Positions 32,176 through 42,320 are shown, counted from the first letter of the stretch. The stretch is DNA of 64,000 nucleotides from Clostridia bacterium (GCA_017399945.1 JAFQAQ010000003.1:82604-146603); one strand, 5' to 3'. Notes: generated by a model from the letters alone, not told the origin. Numbers and translations: made by a program.

Positions 32176-33333
32176 GTGGACGTTTCTTCTACCGTAAAAT
32201 ATATTGGCGTAAACGATTATAATATAGACCTTTTTGAAGGGCAATACGTAGTTCCAAACGGCATGGCGTATAACTCGTACGTTATCTTGGGCGATAAGGT
32301 TGCCGTGTTTGATTCGGTTGACCAAAACTTTAAAAACGAGTGGCTTGACAATCTAGAAAAGGCGCTAGACGGAAGGATTCCCGATTATCTTATCGTATCG
32401 CATATGGAACCCGACCACTCGGCGAATATAGTTGCGTTTGCAAAAAAATATCAAAACGCTATAATCGTTGCCGAAAAAAAAGCGTTTACTATGATGGCAA
32501 ACTTTTACGGCACGGATTTTAACGGAAGAAATCTTGCCGTATCAGACGGCGATACGCTTGATTTAGGGGATAGGGTATTAAAATTCGTTACAGCGCCTAT
32601 GGTACACTGGCCGGAAGTTATTATGACTTACGACCAAAAAGATAAAATACTTTTTTCCGCCGACGCGTTCGGAAAGTTCGGCGCGACGACTGCCGACGAA
32701 GATTGGGCGTGCGAAGCAAGACGTTATTATATAGGTATAGTAGGTAAATACGGCGCGCAAGTTCAAGCAGTTCTAAAAAAATTGTCTGGTTTTGAAATTA
32801 AAACCATTTGTCCGTTACACGGTCCCGTGCTAAAAGATAATTTGGGGTATTATATAAACCTATATAATATATGGTCGTCTTACGGAGTGGAAACCGACGG
32901 GGTTTGTATTTTCTACACTTCGGTTTACGGCAACACTAAAAAGGCAGTTTCTATACTAGCAAAAGAACTTGAAGAAAAAGGTTGCAAAAAGGTTGTGGTT
33001 AACGACCTTGCACGTTCGGATATGGCAGAGTGCGTTGAGGACGCTTTCCGCTACGGAAAAATCGTGCTTGCTACCACCACTTATAACGCCGACGTCTTTC
33101 CGTTTATGAGAGAGTTTATTAATCATTTAGTAGAACGCGGTTTTAAGAATAGACAAGTTGCGTTTATAGAAAACGGAAGTTGGGCGCCCACTGCAACCAA
33201 GGTTATGCAAACTATGCTTGAAAAATGCAAGGACTTAACCTACGCAAATAATAACGTAAAAATACTTTCGGCAATTAATAATCAAAACCAAGAACAAATA
33301 AAAGCGCTTGCCGATGAACTTGTTAACGGATAA
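32176..33333 (+). CDS. fprA: Flavodiiron protein (A-type flavoprotein, O2/NO reductase)
   Basis: Reduces O2 to water or NO to N2O with electrons from rubredoxin. The 385-aa protein has a metallo-beta-lactamase-like diiron domain (about 1-245) with the HxExDH ligands in SHMEPDHSAN (about 75-84), further His/Asp in VHWPEVI, SADAFG and CPLHGP, and a flavodoxin domain (about 250-385) with the FMN loop YTSVYGNTKKA. GTG start with GGAG 10 nt upstream. The rubredoxin gene lies 39 bp downstream, so the electron donor and oxidase are co-expressed. Confidence 0.95.
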   Translation: MDVSSTVKYIGVNDYNIDLFEGQYVVPNGMAYNSYVILGDKVAVFDSVDQNFKNEWLDNLEKALDGRIPDYLIVSHMEPDHSANIVAFAKKYQNAIIVAEKKAFTMMANFYGTDFNGRNLAVSDGDTLDLGDRVLKFVTAPMVHWPEVIMTYDQKDKILFSADAFGKFGATTADEDWACEARRYYIGIVGKYGAQVQAVLKKLSGFEIKTICPLHGPVLKDNLGYYINLYNIWSSYGVETDGVCIFYTSVYGNTKKAVSILAKELEEKGCKKVVVNDLARSDMAECVEDAFRYGKIVLATTTYNADVFPFMREFINHLVERGFKNRQVAFIENGSWAPTATKVMQTMLEKCKDLTYANNNVKILSAINNQNQEQIKALADELVNG

Positions 33334-33372
33334 AAATAAATTAAAATATAATATATAAAAGGAGAAAACATT

Positions 33373-33531
33373 ATGAAATACGTTTGTGACGTTTGTGGTT
33401 GGATTTACGACGAAGCTGAAGGTTTGCCCGAAAAGGGTATTCCTGCCGGAACTAAGTTCGAAGATTTAGGTGACGACTTTGCTTGCGAGCTTTGTGGAGT
33501 TGGCAAGGAAAATTTTTCTAAGGTAGAATAG
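33373..33531 (+). CDS. Rubredoxin
   Basis: A 52-aa electron carrier with the two iron-binding pairs CDVC (residues 5-8) and CELC (38-41), and the usual WIYDEAEG and [10 protein letters not shown] segments. It donates electrons to the flavodiiron protein encoded upstream. ATG has AGGAG 9 nt upstream. The gene ends before a strong terminator, closing a two-gene operon. Confidence 0.96.
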   Translation: MKYVCDVCGWIYDEAEGLPEKGIPAGTKFEDLGDDFACELCGVGKENFSKVE

Positions 33532-33552
33532 TTTTTTCATAAAGATTTTAAA

Positions 33553-33577
33553 AAAAGCCGAGCGACGCTCGGCTTTT
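33553..33577 (+). terminator. Terminator after rubredoxin
   Basis: AAAAGCCGAGC and GCTCGGCTTTT pair around GAC, followed by further T. Confidence 0.92.
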
Positions 33578-33630
33578 TGCTCGCTAAAAAAGGAAAATGA
33601 GCAAAATTTTAAGCAAAACGGGTTTTTTAC

Positions 33631-33659
33631 TTGAAATTATTTTGCGTTTGTATTAAAAT
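33631..33659 (+). promoter_or_regulatory. Promoter TTGAAA-N17-TAAAAT for LysR gene
   Basis: TTGAAA (33631-33636) and TAAAAT (33654-33659). The leader contains a small hairpin GCAACC-AAAA-GGTTGC (33677-33692) just before the AAGGTGG ribosome site. Confidence 0.65.
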
Positions 33660-33712
33660 CTAAGTGTAGAAAACGCTTGCAACCAAAAGGTTGCCGTACC
33701 TAAGGTGGATAA

Positions 33713-34636
33713 ATGAACGTTCTTCATATGAAATACGCGGTGGAAATTGCAAACGCCGGTTCAATAAACAAAGCTTCGGAACAGCTTTTTATTGCCCAAC
33801 CTAATTTAAGTAGGGCGATTAAGGAGTTGGAGAGTGATTTAGGCATAACTATATTCGAGCGTTCGTCCAAAGGCATTAAAACTACGCCCGAGGGCGAGGA
33901 GTTTATCGGGTATGCGAAAACTATTCTTGCAAAAATGGACGAAGTGGAGTATATGTATAAGCATCGCTTTGCCGTAAAGAACAAGTTTTCCGTTTCGGTG
34001 CCGAGGGGTTGTTATTTTTCGGATGCGTTTGCCGATTTTTCTACCACTATTCCAAAACAAGCAACCGAAATTTATTATCACGAAACCGATTCCTTGCAGG
34101 CAATAAACAATATATTGCAGTCTGATTATAATCTAGGTATAGTAAGATACTCGGAAAAGTTCGATAAATACTTTACTTCTATGTTTGAAAAGAACGGGCT
34201 TAGTTACGAAGTGCTTACCGAGTTTAGATATACGCTTATAATGAACAAGGATTGTCCGCTTGCAACCAAACAAAACATTTATTTAAGGGACTTAAAAAAC
34301 TATATTGAAATAGCCCATTCTGATTTGTTCGTTCCCTCTTTGCCGTTAATTACCGTTAAACAAGAGGAATTAGATAACGATATTTCAAGAAGAATTTTCG
34401 TTTTTGAACGCGCTAGTCAGTTTGATTTGCTTTCTAAAAACACCGAAACGTTTATGTGGGTTAGTTTAGTTCCGGAAAAGGTTCTTTCCCGTTACGGATT
34501 GGTGGTTAGAAACTGCGTGGAAGAAAAACCTACTTATAAAGACGTGCTTTTATATAAGAAAGAATATGCGCTTACCGAACTTGATAAATCTTTTATCAAC
34601 ACCTTAAAAATCGCTAGGGAACGTTATCAAAAATAA
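33713..34636 (+). CDS. LysR-family transcriptional regulator
   Basis: A 307-aa LysR protein with an N-terminal winged helix (SINKASEQLFIAQPNLSRAIKELE, about 17-40; GITIFERSSKG) and a divergent effector domain. It stands alone: no neighbour is divergently transcribed from it, so its target cannot be inferred from position. ATG 33713 with AAGGTGG upstream; terminator follows. Confidence 0.92.
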   Translation: MNVLHMKYAVEIANAGSINKASEQLFIAQPNLSRAIKELESDLGITIFERSSKGIKTTPEGEEFIGYAKTILAKMDEVEYMYKHRFAVKNKFSVSVPRGCYFSDAFADFSTTIPKQATEIYYHETDSLQAINNILQSDYNLGIVRYSEKFDKYFTSMFEKNGLSYEVLTEFRYTLIMNKDCPLATKQNIYLRDLKNYIEIAHSDLFVPSLPLITVKQEELDNDISRRIFVFERASQFDLLSKNTETFMWVSLVPEKVLSRYGLVVRNCVEEKPTYKDVLLYKKEYALTELDKSFINTLKIARERYQK

Positions 34637-34673
34637 AAATTTATTAAAAACACAAAAAAATACTAGAAAAAGG

Positions 34674-34696
34674 CAAGGGGTTTACCCTTGTTTTTT
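34674..34696 (+). terminator. Terminator after LysR gene
   Basis: CAAGGG pairs with CCCTTG over a 5-nt loop, followed by TTTTTTATT. Confidence 0.8.
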
Positions 34697-34774
34697 ATTG
34701 GCTTAAAGATGGCGTTTTGATAGTGTTTAACTAAAAAATTTTGTTATTATACAAAAAAATTTTTAAAAAGTGTA

Positions 34775-34804
34775 TTGACAAGTGCTTTTTTTGTCCCTTA
34801 TAAT
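34775..34804 (+). promoter_or_regulatory. Consensus promoter for lipoprotein gene
   Basis: TTGACA (34775-34780), 18-bp spacer, TATAAT (34799-34804), 40 bp before the start codon. Confidence 0.8.
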
Positions 34805-34843
34805 AAAATTACAAACATAAAATATATACAAAGGAGAACGACT

Positions 34844-36376
34844 ATGAGAAAATTTAAGAAATTGTTAGCTGTTATTTTGTCGGCTTTCATGGCTCTTTCT
34901 TGCGGCTTATTCCTCACGGGTTGCAGTGATGAGTGTGAACACGACGGCAATATCACTTGCAGTCTATGTGGAGAAGTAGTTCTTGGGGACGACTTCTTTG
35001 TAAATTACGTAGACTCGCAACTACAAGATTTTGGTCTTGGCAAGGGCGTTTCCGTTGACGTTAACGCAAGCGCCGAACTAAATAGCACCCAAGAAACCCC
35101 GCAAAATAGATATTACTACGACGTTGCGTTAGGGCAAGAAGTGTCGCAACCACTTTCCAAGATGACCGTTAGTATCGAAGGCGAGGATATAATCGTCGGC
35201 GTTGACCAATACGGTATTTTATACGCGGACGGGGCAATCGACGTTGCTATTAGCGAGTTTGATATGGAAGGCGAAATCTTCTATAAAGCTTCGGCTACTA
35301 TAACTGATTTTGCTATTAGAGGCGAACTAATTACCGGTATTCTAGTAGATAAAACCGAATACGTTGGTCTAAGCACTGAAAATAGGGCTGAAAACGACGA
35401 ACAAAACGAAACGGCGATAGAATTTGCTTTATCCAGCATAGAAGAAATAAGCGAATACGTTCCAACGGTCGTTTACGGCGTACTCCCAATGGTTTTAGAA
35501 GTTTATGAACAAGCAATTCTTCCTTACGTTCAAAATAATATTTTAACCGTTAACAAAAAGGACATAAACGATACGTTAGCGCATGCTATCGACGCTATGT
35601 ATAAGGTTAAAAAAGTAAATTCCGGTTATGAATTTACTATGGACGGTCTTGGCGACAGCATAATCGCAATAGAAAACGCCCTTGATATGACTATATTAGA
35701 ATTGGTTGACTCTATTATCGGCGACGGTCAATACGAAAAACTACCTGATAAAGTTACTGAAATACTCGGTATGACCATTGAAGAAGTGCTTGCAGAAGTT
35801 GCTAAAAAGGGAATTACCGTTGATAATCTTATTGAACTTGGCGACAAGATAGCAAAGATTATTACCGACGACGATACCATGACTTTGAACGCGTTTATTC
35901 AAATGGTTACCGAATCGGAAACTCCTATCGATATTAAAGCAATGATAGAAGAATACAAAACGCTTACCGTTAAGACCATACTTAAAGGTGTGTTAGGTGT
36001 TGAAGATGCCGACATCGACCAAGGAATACTTGATATTGCAGCGGCTTTAAATACTTATAAAGACGTTACTATTTATCAATTACTTGAAGTTGACGAGCAA
36101 ACCAAAACTCTTATAGGCACTATCGTTGCGAAAGTTGCGCCCGCATTGGACGAAATTATCCTTTCTAAGATTAATACCGACGCAAAGGGCAACTTGATTT
36201 CTGCTGAATTCGGGCTAGTTTACGACTACGATAACCTTGCAACCAAATCGTTAATTAATTGGCTTGCTGAGACTGACGTTGAAAGTAATTACACCTTCTT
36301 ACAAAACGCTGACCTTAGCATATCTATAAAGGTTTCGCCCGTAAAAGTTGAAAATAACGACGTTATACCAGAATAA
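34844..36376 (+). CDS. Lipoprotein of unknown function, helical, 510 aa
   Basis: The signal peptide ends in LFLTGC (lipobox). Just after it is a small Cys/His cluster (CEHDGNITCSLCG, about 27-39) of the CxH...CxxC type often seen near the N-terminus of gut lipoproteins. A beta-rich segment (about 55-175) precedes a long, acidic helical region (about 190-480) with repeating Ile/Leu. I do not recognise the family. ATG 34844 is chosen for AAGGAG; an upstream TTG reading begins in the -35 box. Single-gene unit. Confidence 0.7.
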   Translation: MRKFKKLLAVILSAFMALSCGLFLTGCSDECEHDGNITCSLCGEVVLGDDFFVNYVDSQLQDFGLGKGVSVDVNASAELNSTQETPQNRYYYDVALGQEVSQPLSKMTVSIEGEDIIVGVDQYGILYADGAIDVAISEFDMEGEIFYKASATITDFAIRGELITGILVDKTEYVGLSTENRAENDEQNETAIEFALSSIEEISEYVPTVVYGVLPMVLEVYEQAILPYVQNNILTVNKKDINDTLAHAIDAMYKVKKVNSGYEFTMDGLGDSIIAIENALDMTILELVDSIIGDGQYEKLPDKVTEILGMTIEEVLAEVAKKGITVDNLIELGDKIAKIITDDDTMTLNAFIQMVTESETPIDIKAMIEEYKTLTVKTILKGVLGVEDADIDQGILDIAAALNTYKDVTIYQLLEVDEQTKTLIGTIVAKVAPALDEIILSKINTDAKGNLISAEFGLVYDYDNLATKSLINWLAETDVESNYTFLQNADLSISIKVSPVKVENNDVIPE

Positions 36377-36416
36377 TTAAATTAATTATTTAACTAATCT
36401 AAAAACTCCAAACAAA

Positions 36417-36446
36417 AAAACCACCGAATTTTCGGTGGTTTTTTAT
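36417..36446. terminator. Bidirectional intrinsic terminator
   Basis: AACCACCGAA pairs with TTCGGTGGTT with A-run left and T-run right, ending both the lipoprotein gene and the convergent uronate operon. Confidence 0.92.
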
Positions 36447-36465
36447 CTGTTTAATAAATTTTATA

Positions 36466-37488
36466 TTATCTTTGAACTCTGCCACTTGCGTTGCCACCAG
36501 CCAAAGCTTTAACTTCGGCAATGGAAACTAAGTTATAGTCGCCTTCGATAGAGTGTTTTAAGCAACTTGCAGCAACTGCAAATTCGATTGCGTCTTGTGG
36601 TGCGTAATCGTTAAGTAAAGAGTAGATTAAACCACCGCCAAAACTGTCGCCCCCACCAACTCTGTCAACGATATGCATAGAATATTTTTTAGAAAAATAT
36701 GCGTTGCCGTCGGTGTAAAGCATTGCCGACCAATTGTTGTCGTTTGCAGAAAGACTTTCTCTTAAAGTGATTGCAACTCCCTTAAAGTTAAATCTATCGG
36801 TAAGTTTTTGCGCAACCGAGATATAACCTTGGTGGTTAAGTTTACCACTATCGATATCGGTGTTGTCGGCTTCTATACCGAAAACGTCCTTTGCGTCTTC
36901 TTCGTTTGCAATACAATAATCAACGTAATGGCAAAGTTTATCCATAACTTCGCCTGCTTTTTGCTTGCTCCAAAGTTTTTTACGGAAATTAAGGTCGCAA
37001 GAAACGGTGATGCCACGTTGTTTTGCTTGTTTTAAAGCTTGTAGTGTAATTTCTGCCATTTGGTCTGAAAGAGCAGGGGTAATACCGGTAAAATGAAACC
37101 AACTTACTCCGTCTAAAATAGCGTCCCAATCAAAGTCTTGCATATTAGCAGTTGCGATAGAAGAATTTGCTCTATCGTAAATAACCTTGCTAGGACGTTG
37201 GCTTGCGCCCTTTTCGCAGTAGTAAATACCAACTCTATCTCCACCACGAACGATTTTGGTGGTGTCAACGCCATATCTTCTTAAAGAATTAATTGCCCAT
37301 TGACCGATTTCGTGGTCGGGCAGTCTAGATACGAAAGCAACGTCTACGCCGTAGTTAGCAAGAGAAACTGCAACGTTTGCCTCAGCCCCGCCAAAGGTAG
37401 ATTGTAATTTTTCGCTTTGAACGAATCTTAAATAGTTTTCGGGTGCGAGTCTTAACATGAGCTCGCCAAAAGTAACGACTTTTTTCAT
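36466..37488 (-). CDS. kdgK: 2-keto-3-deoxygluconate kinase
   Basis: PfkB-family kinase converting KDG to KDPG, the step before aldol cleavage. The 340-aa protein carries FGGAEANVAVSLANYG (sugar-binding, about 31-46) and the C-terminal anion hole GGGDSFGGGLIYSLL (about 277-291) with catalytic Asp. It is the last gene of a five-gene galacturonate operon, 24 bp after eda. SD GGAG is present. Confidence 0.92.
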   Translation of the reverse strand: MKKVVTFGELMLRLAPENYLRFVQSEKLQSTFGGAEANVAVSLANYGVDVAFVSRLPDHEIGQWAINSLRRYGVDTTKIVRGGDRVGIYYCEKGASQRPSKVIYDRANSSIATANMQDFDWDAILDGVSWFHFTGITPALSDQMAEITLQALKQAKQRGITVSCDLNFRKKLWSKQKAGEVMDKLCHYVDYCIANEEDAKDVFGIEADNTDIDSGKLNHQGYISVAQKLTDRFNFKGVAITLRESLSANDNNWSAMLYTDGNAYFSKKYSMHIVDRVGGGDSFGGGLIYSLLNDYAPQDAIEFAVAASCLKHSIEGDYNLVSIAEVKALAGGNASGRVQR

Positions 37489-37512
37489 ATTATTTATTCT
37501 CCTTAGGCAAAA

Positions 37513-38088
37513 TTATTCGCCCATAACTTCTTTAATTTTTTTGCAGTTTTCTACTATATCACCCTTCATCATAAAACTACCGCCAACTGCATAAACCTTT
37601 TCAAAATCCAAAAATTCTTTAAGGTTAGTAAGGTCAGCGCCACCAGTTGGGATAAACTTAACTTGTGGGAATGGTGCTGAAAGGGCTTTAAGCGCTTTAA
37701 GACCACCGTATACGCCTGCTGGGAAGAATTTTACTATATCAATGCCCAGTTCTAACGCTTGCATGATTTCGGTTGGGGTAACGCAACCTGGGTAGTAGGG
37801 GATATTTTTCTTTTTGCAGTATTTTGCAACGCTTATGGAAAGCCCCGGTGACACGATAAACTTTGCGCCTGCTTTTAAGGCTTGTTTGCATTGTTCAAGG
37901 TTGATTACCGTTCCTGCGCCCACGTTCATTTGTGGGAACTTTTCAACTGCAAGGGCAATTGCCTCTTTTGCGCAAGCCGTACGGAAAGTGATTTCTGCGC
38001 AGTTGATTCCACCTTCGATTAAAGCGCTGAGGGTGGGTTCGGTATCTTTAAGTTCTTTAATTACTACTACGGGAATAATTTTATCCAT
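37513..38088 (-). CDS. eda: KDPG aldolase (2-keto-3-deoxy-6-phosphogluconate aldolase)
   Basis: Splits KDPG into pyruvate and glyceraldehyde-3-phosphate. The 191-aa class I aldolase has the catalytic Glu in CAEITFRT (about 30-37) and the Schiff-base Lys in DIVKFFPAG (about 120-128). ATG 38088 is preferred because GGAG lies 6 nt upstream; the ATG 12 nt earlier overlaps that site. The gap to uxaC is 16 bp. Confidence 0.93.
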   Translation of the reverse strand: MDKIIPVVVIKELKDTEPTLSALIEGGINCAEITFRTACAKEAIALAVEKFPQMNVGAGTVINLEQCKQALKAGAKFIVSPGLSISVAKYCKKKNIPYYPGCVTPTEIMQALELGIDIVKFFPAGVYGGLKALKALSAPFPQVKFIPTGGADLTNLKEFLDFEKVYAVGGSFMMKGDIVENCKKIKEVMGE

Positions 38089-38104
38089 AAAAATCTCCAT
38101 TAAT

Positions 38105-39496
38105 TTAATTCATTTTAAGGTAGTTTATTGCGTTGTTATAACAAATATCTTTAACGACTTTGCCAACGAATTCAATATCTTGCGTCATTTCGCCCTTTTC
38201 CATCATGCCACCGAGATACGAACAAAGTATTCTCCTAAAATAATGGTGACGTGGATAGGAAAGGAGCGAACGGCTGTCGGTAAGCATACCAACGAACACA
38301 CCCAAGTGACCGGTTGCAGTAAGGTCTTCTAAATGTTTTTCCATACCCACTTTGTTATCCAAGAACCACCAAGCAGGTCCGTATTGCAACTTGCCACGAG
38401 CCTCACTTGATTGGAAACTGCCGATAAGCGTCATAATTTCGGTGTTCATTTTTGGGTTAAGATTAAACACGATTGTTTTTGGCAAACTATTTTCTCCGTC
38501 TAGTCTGTCGAACAACCTACTCATATTATAAATACTGTTGGCGTCCGAAATGCTATCGTAACCGGTGTCAAGTCCAAGTTTATTAAGCATTTTGGTGTTG
38601 TTGTTACGCATTGCGCCCACGTGTAATTCGGTTGCAATATCGTATTTTGCGTAAAGTTTAAATAGGAAATAAGTAAAATATCCTTTGAAGATTTCAGACT
38701 CGGCAAGAGAAACTTGTTCGCCGTTAATAGCCTTTACAAACACCTTTTCGGCTTGTTCTCTATCGGCGATAGGACAAACTCTTTCCAAAGCAACGTCGGC
38801 TGCCGTAGTGCCTACTTTTATAAACTCGTTAAGTCTAATTTCAATAGCTTTTTCTAGGCTATCCATATCGATAACGGGGTGGGTTAAACTAGATAACTTT
38901 TCCACGAAACCTTTATAACCCTTTGCTTCAACGTTCATAATCTTATCTGCACGAAAGGCAGGGATAACCTTAAACTTATAATCGGTTTTCGCTAACTTTT
39001 CAAAGGTAGTAAGGTCGTCGAAAATTTCGTTAGTGGTAAAAATATGGGTAACGTTAGATTTTTCTATAAGCGATCTTGGGGTAATGTGATTAAGTTTAAT
39101 ATAATCGTTACACCAATCCCAAATAAGATTAGCGTTTTCTTGGTTGATTTCTATTTCGCAGTTAAAAAATTCCTTTAATTCAACTTGCGACCAGTGATAC
39201 AAGGGGTTGCCGAAAGCCGTTCCAAGCACCTTGCAGTAGGTAAGGAACTTTTCTTTATTAGACTTATCGCCGGTGATGTATTCTTCGTCTATGCCGTAAT
39301 TACGCATAAGTCTCCATTTATAATGGTCGCCTTTAAGCCAAATTTCAAAAATATCGTTAAACTCGGCGTTTTCAAGAAGCTGAGTTTCAGGCAAATGACA
39401 GTGATAGTCGAAAATCGGCATGTCCTTTGCGTAGTTAAAATAAAGTTTTTCCGCCGTTTTAGTGGTTAATAAAAAATTATCTTTCAAGTAACTCAT
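38105..39496 (-). CDS. uxaC: Uronate (glucuronate/galacturonate) isomerase
   Basis: Converts D-galacturonate to D-tagaturonate (and glucuronate to fructuronate). The 463-aa amidohydrolase-fold protein has the metal-binding start IFDYHCHLP (about 29-37), a central TELHVGAMRNNN and the C-terminal GMLTDSRSLLSYPRHHYFRRILC. Length is typical. It overlaps uxaA by 4 bp (ATGA), indicating translational coupling. Confidence 0.96.
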   Translation of the reverse strand: MSYLKDNFLLTTKTAEKLYFNYAKDMPIFDYHCHLPETQLLENAEFNDIFEIWLKGDHYKWRLMRNYGIDEEYITGDKSNKEKFLTYCKVLGTAFGNPLYHWSQVELKEFFNCEIEINQENANLIWDWCNDYIKLNHITPRSLIEKSNVTHIFTTNEIFDDLTTFEKLAKTDYKFKVIPAFRADKIMNVEAKGYKGFVEKLSSLTHPVIDMDSLEKAIEIRLNEFIKVGTTAADVALERVCPIADREQAEKVFVKAINGEQVSLAESEIFKGYFTYFLFKLYAKYDIATELHVGAMRNNNTKMLNKLGLDTGYDSISDANSIYNMSRLFDRLDGENSLPKTIVFNLNPKMNTEIMTLIGSFQSSEARGKLQYGPAWWFLDNKVGMEKHLEDLTATGHLGVFVGMLTDSRSLLSYPRHHYFRRILCSYLGGMMEKGEMTQDIEFVGKVVKDICYNNAINYLKMN

Positions 39497-40896
39497 AAGG
39501 TAACTCCCGTTTTATAAAAAGCAATTTCTCTCAAATCTTCGCTCTTGCACTTGTATTCGCCGTTAGCCGTTTTGATAAGTAAATCAAAAAGACCGTCCTC
39601 GTCCATAGAATAAGCGCAAAAATCTATCCAATTTTTCTTTAAGGAGGCAATGCGTTCGTTAGAAGCGATTTTCATCGTGGGAACGAAAGTAGAAAACGGC
39701 GTGCCTCTACCGGTAGTAAACAACACTATTTGACAACCACTTGCCGCAAGCGCAGTTGCCGCAATAAGGTCGTTACCCGGAGCGTCTAGGGTAGATACAC
39801 CACGTTCTTTAACTTGTTCGCCATAGCAAAGCACGTCCTTAATTTCGCCCGTGCCTGCTTTTTCAATGCAACCCAAACTCTTTTCTTCCAAAGTGGTAAT
39901 GCCACCTTTTTTGTTACCGGGACTTGGGTTTTCGTATACGGGGAATCCGTTATCAACGTAAAACGCCTTGAAATCTTCTATCATCTTTTTGTAACGAAGG
40001 AAGGTGTCTTGGTCTTTACATTTATTCATCAAAAGTTGTTCCGCGCCGAACATTTCGGGAACTTCGGTTAAAATAGCGCTACCGCCGGCGGCGGTGATTT
40101 TATCGGTAACTTTACCAACTAGTGGGTTGGCGGTAAGACCGGAATATCCGTCGCTTCCACCACATTTTAAACCGATACAAAGTTCGCTAATATCAACGTC
40201 TTCACGAACTAAAACGCTTGCTTTTTGCGCAAAATCTTTTAGGATGTTAAAACCGTATTCGATTTCGTCCTCAACTTCTTGGCAGTTAAAATAAGCGATA
40301 TTAGTTCTGCCTAAACCGTCTAGATAACTTTTAATACCTTCTAGCCCGTTGTTTTCGCAACCTAATCCAACCATCAAAACGAAGGTTGCGTTGGGGTTTA
40401 AGGCAATGCCACAAAGCAATTTTTTAATGTTTTCGTTATCTTTACCTAGTTGCGAACAACCAAATTGATGGGGTAGGGCAAAAATTCCGTCTATCGAACC
40501 GGTAACCAAACTTTGCGCTTTCTTTTCAAGGCGTTTAACCACGTCGTTTACGCAACCTACGGTTGGAACGATATAAATTTCGTTTCTAATACCTGCGCGG
40601 TTATCGGCACGCTTAAATCCTTTGAAAGTAAATGGTTTTGCCGATTGAACGTTGGCAGAATATTCATAGGTATAAGTGGGCGTTTCGTCCAAATGAGATT
40701 TTACGTTATGAGTATGCACCCACTCGCCCGTCTTGATATCGCAAGTTGCTCTGCCGATAACTTGACCGTATTTAATTATCGGTTCGCCCGTTTTAATATC
40801 CTTTAAGGCGTATTTATGTCCTGCGGGAATAAGGTCGTTTCCGGTAAGGTTTACGCCAACGTTATCTTTTTGGTTTATGATTACACAATCTTTCAT
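39493..40896 (-). CDS. uxaA: Altronate dehydratase
   Basis: Dehydrates D-altronate to KDG. The 467-aa protein combines an N-terminal SAF domain (about 1-90) with a long C-terminal catalytic domain containing QFGCSQLGKDNENIKKLL, LKCGGSDGYSGLTANP and TTGRGTPFSTFVPTMK, which bind iron. It overlaps uxaB and uxaC by 4 bp on either side, so all three are coupled. Confidence 0.95.
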   Translation of the reverse strand: MKDCVIINQKDNVGVNLTGNDLIPAGHKYALKDIKTGEPIIKYGQVIGRATCDIKTGEWVHTHNVKSHLDETPTYTYEYSANVQSAKPFTFKGFKRADNRAGIRNEIYIVPTVGCVNDVVKRLEKKAQSLVTGSIDGIFALPHQFGCSQLGKDNENIKKLLCGIALNPNATFVLMVGLGCENNGLEGIKSYLDGLGRTNIAYFNCQEVEDEIEYGFNILKDFAQKASVLVREDVDISELCIGLKCGGSDGYSGLTANPLVGKVTDKITAAGGSAILTEVPEMFGAEQLLMNKCKDQDTFLRYKKMIEDFKAFYVDNGFPVYENPSPGNKKGGITTLEEKSLGCIEKAGTGEIKDVLCYGEQVKERGVSTLDAPGNDLIAATALAASGCQIVLFTTGRGTPFSTFVPTMKIASNERIASLKKNWIDFCAYSMDEDGLFDLLIKTANGEYKCKSEDLREIAFYKTGVTL

Positions 40897-42275
40897 AGAA
40901 TAACTTTTCCTGCGTTTATTTGCTCGATATATTCGCCGATTTTTTCAGCAAATCCGTTATAAGCGGTAAGGTCTTCACCCCAAACTTCCGTCTTTTTCAT
41001 AAACTCGATGGGGCAACCACCGTTAGCAAAGAATTCAAGGTAGGGGATATCGTCCTTAATTTCGGTTTTTCCGACAGGAAGGTCACAATAATACTTTTCG
41101 CCTTCTTTATAAACACGGGTGTATAAAGCTAGTAGATAAGCAAAACCAACGGTGATAAGTGGCGCTATCTTGCCGTTTGCCGTGTAATAATCCTTAAAGC
41201 TTGGCAACACCCTTGCTTTCCACTTAGAAACGCTGTTAAGGTGTATGCTTATAAGTTGGTGATTTAAGTATGGATTAGAAAATCTTTCTATAATGCTATC
41301 GGCAAAAACCTTGGTTGCGCTGATATCGTTTGAAACGAAAGGAACGATTTCGCTATCTAGCGTGTCGTTTAAGAACTTGCAAAGGGTTTTATCTTGCATG
41401 CAATCGTAAACGGTGGTCGCGCCGAGCAATAACCCCGCAGAAACCAAGTTGGTGTGAGAACCGTTAAGCACTCTTACCTTACGTTTTTTGTAGTAGTTGA
41501 TGTCTTTTGTTAAAACTACTTCAATGTTATGCACGCCGTCTTTAACGAATTTTGAGATTTCGCCTTTATCTTCAACAGCCCAAAGACCAAAAGGCTCGCC
41601 AATAGAAACCAAAAGGTCTTCTTTTCCGATAAGCGCTTTAATGCTAGCCTTGTCTTCTTCCGTTCTGGGTGCGCCCGAAACGATTCTGTCAACCAAAGTG
41701 TTGCAGAAGAACACTTTGTTGTCGATATAATCTTCAAATTCTTTGGGTAGATTCCAAAGAGCGATATACTTTTTAACGCAATCGTAAAGAGCGTCTGCAT
41801 TGTTGTCGATAAGTTCAACGGGCATTAAATAAAGGTCGCTATTTCTTGCGTTTTCGTTAGCGTTAAAACGATGAAGTAAAAGTTTGGTGAGTTTTGCAGG
41901 GAAGGTGTTTTCAATAAACCCTTCGATTTTATCGTTGCCGTTATAACAAATACCCGCTTCGGTAGTGTTGGAAACGATAATCTTTAACTCGTTGTCGGCA
42001 AAAAGAGAACAAATACCGTCGTATTGTTCGGGTTCAAGAACGCTGTTAATAACGTTTACGGGATAAGCAGTTGCGTCTGCTTTGCCGTTCTTTACGCCAC
42101 GAAGTACGATATTATACTTGTTGTTTTGTTTGATAAAGTTTTCCAAAGACCCAAAGGTGATTGGTTTAACGATATCAACTTGATAATTTCCACCTTCTTG
42201 ATTCAACGTGTCGAAATACACGTCTACGAAAGTGCGTAAGAAATTGCCTTCTCCAAACTGAATAATTTTAATCAT
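40893..42275 (-). CDS. uxaB: Tagaturonate reductase
   Basis: NADH-dependent reduction of D-tagaturonate to D-altronate. The 460-aa protein belongs to the polyol-specific long-chain dehydrogenase family: Rossmann start IIQFGEGNFLRTFVD (about 3-17), and catalytic KxxxxNxxH as KVRVLNGSHTN (about 272-282). UxaB rather than UxuB/MtlD is inferred from the uxaA-uxaC context. SD GAGAGGA precedes ATG 42275. Confidence 0.93.
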   Translation of the reverse strand: MIKIIQFGEGNFLRTFVDVYFDTLNQEGGNYQVDIVKPITFGSLENFIKQNNKYNIVLRGVKNGKADATAYPVNVINSVLEPEQYDGICSLFADNELKIIVSNTTEAGICYNGNDKIEGFIENTFPAKLTKLLLHRFNANENARNSDLYLMPVELIDNNADALYDCVKKYIALWNLPKEFEDYIDNKVFFCNTLVDRIVSGAPRTEEDKASIKALIGKEDLLVSIGEPFGLWAVEDKGEISKFVKDGVHNIEVVLTKDINYYKKRKVRVLNGSHTNLVSAGLLLGATTVYDCMQDKTLCKFLNDTLDSEIVPFVSNDISATKVFADSIIERFSNPYLNHQLISIHLNSVSKWKARVLPSFKDYYTANGKIAPLITVGFAYLLALYTRVYKEGEKYYCDLPVGKTEIKDDIPYLEFFANGGCPIEFMKKTEVWGEDLTAYNGFAEKIGEYIEQINAGKVIL

Positions 42276-42320
42276 AATTTTCCTCTCGTTTTCGGGATAA
42301 CCCCGTATTTTTATATTTTT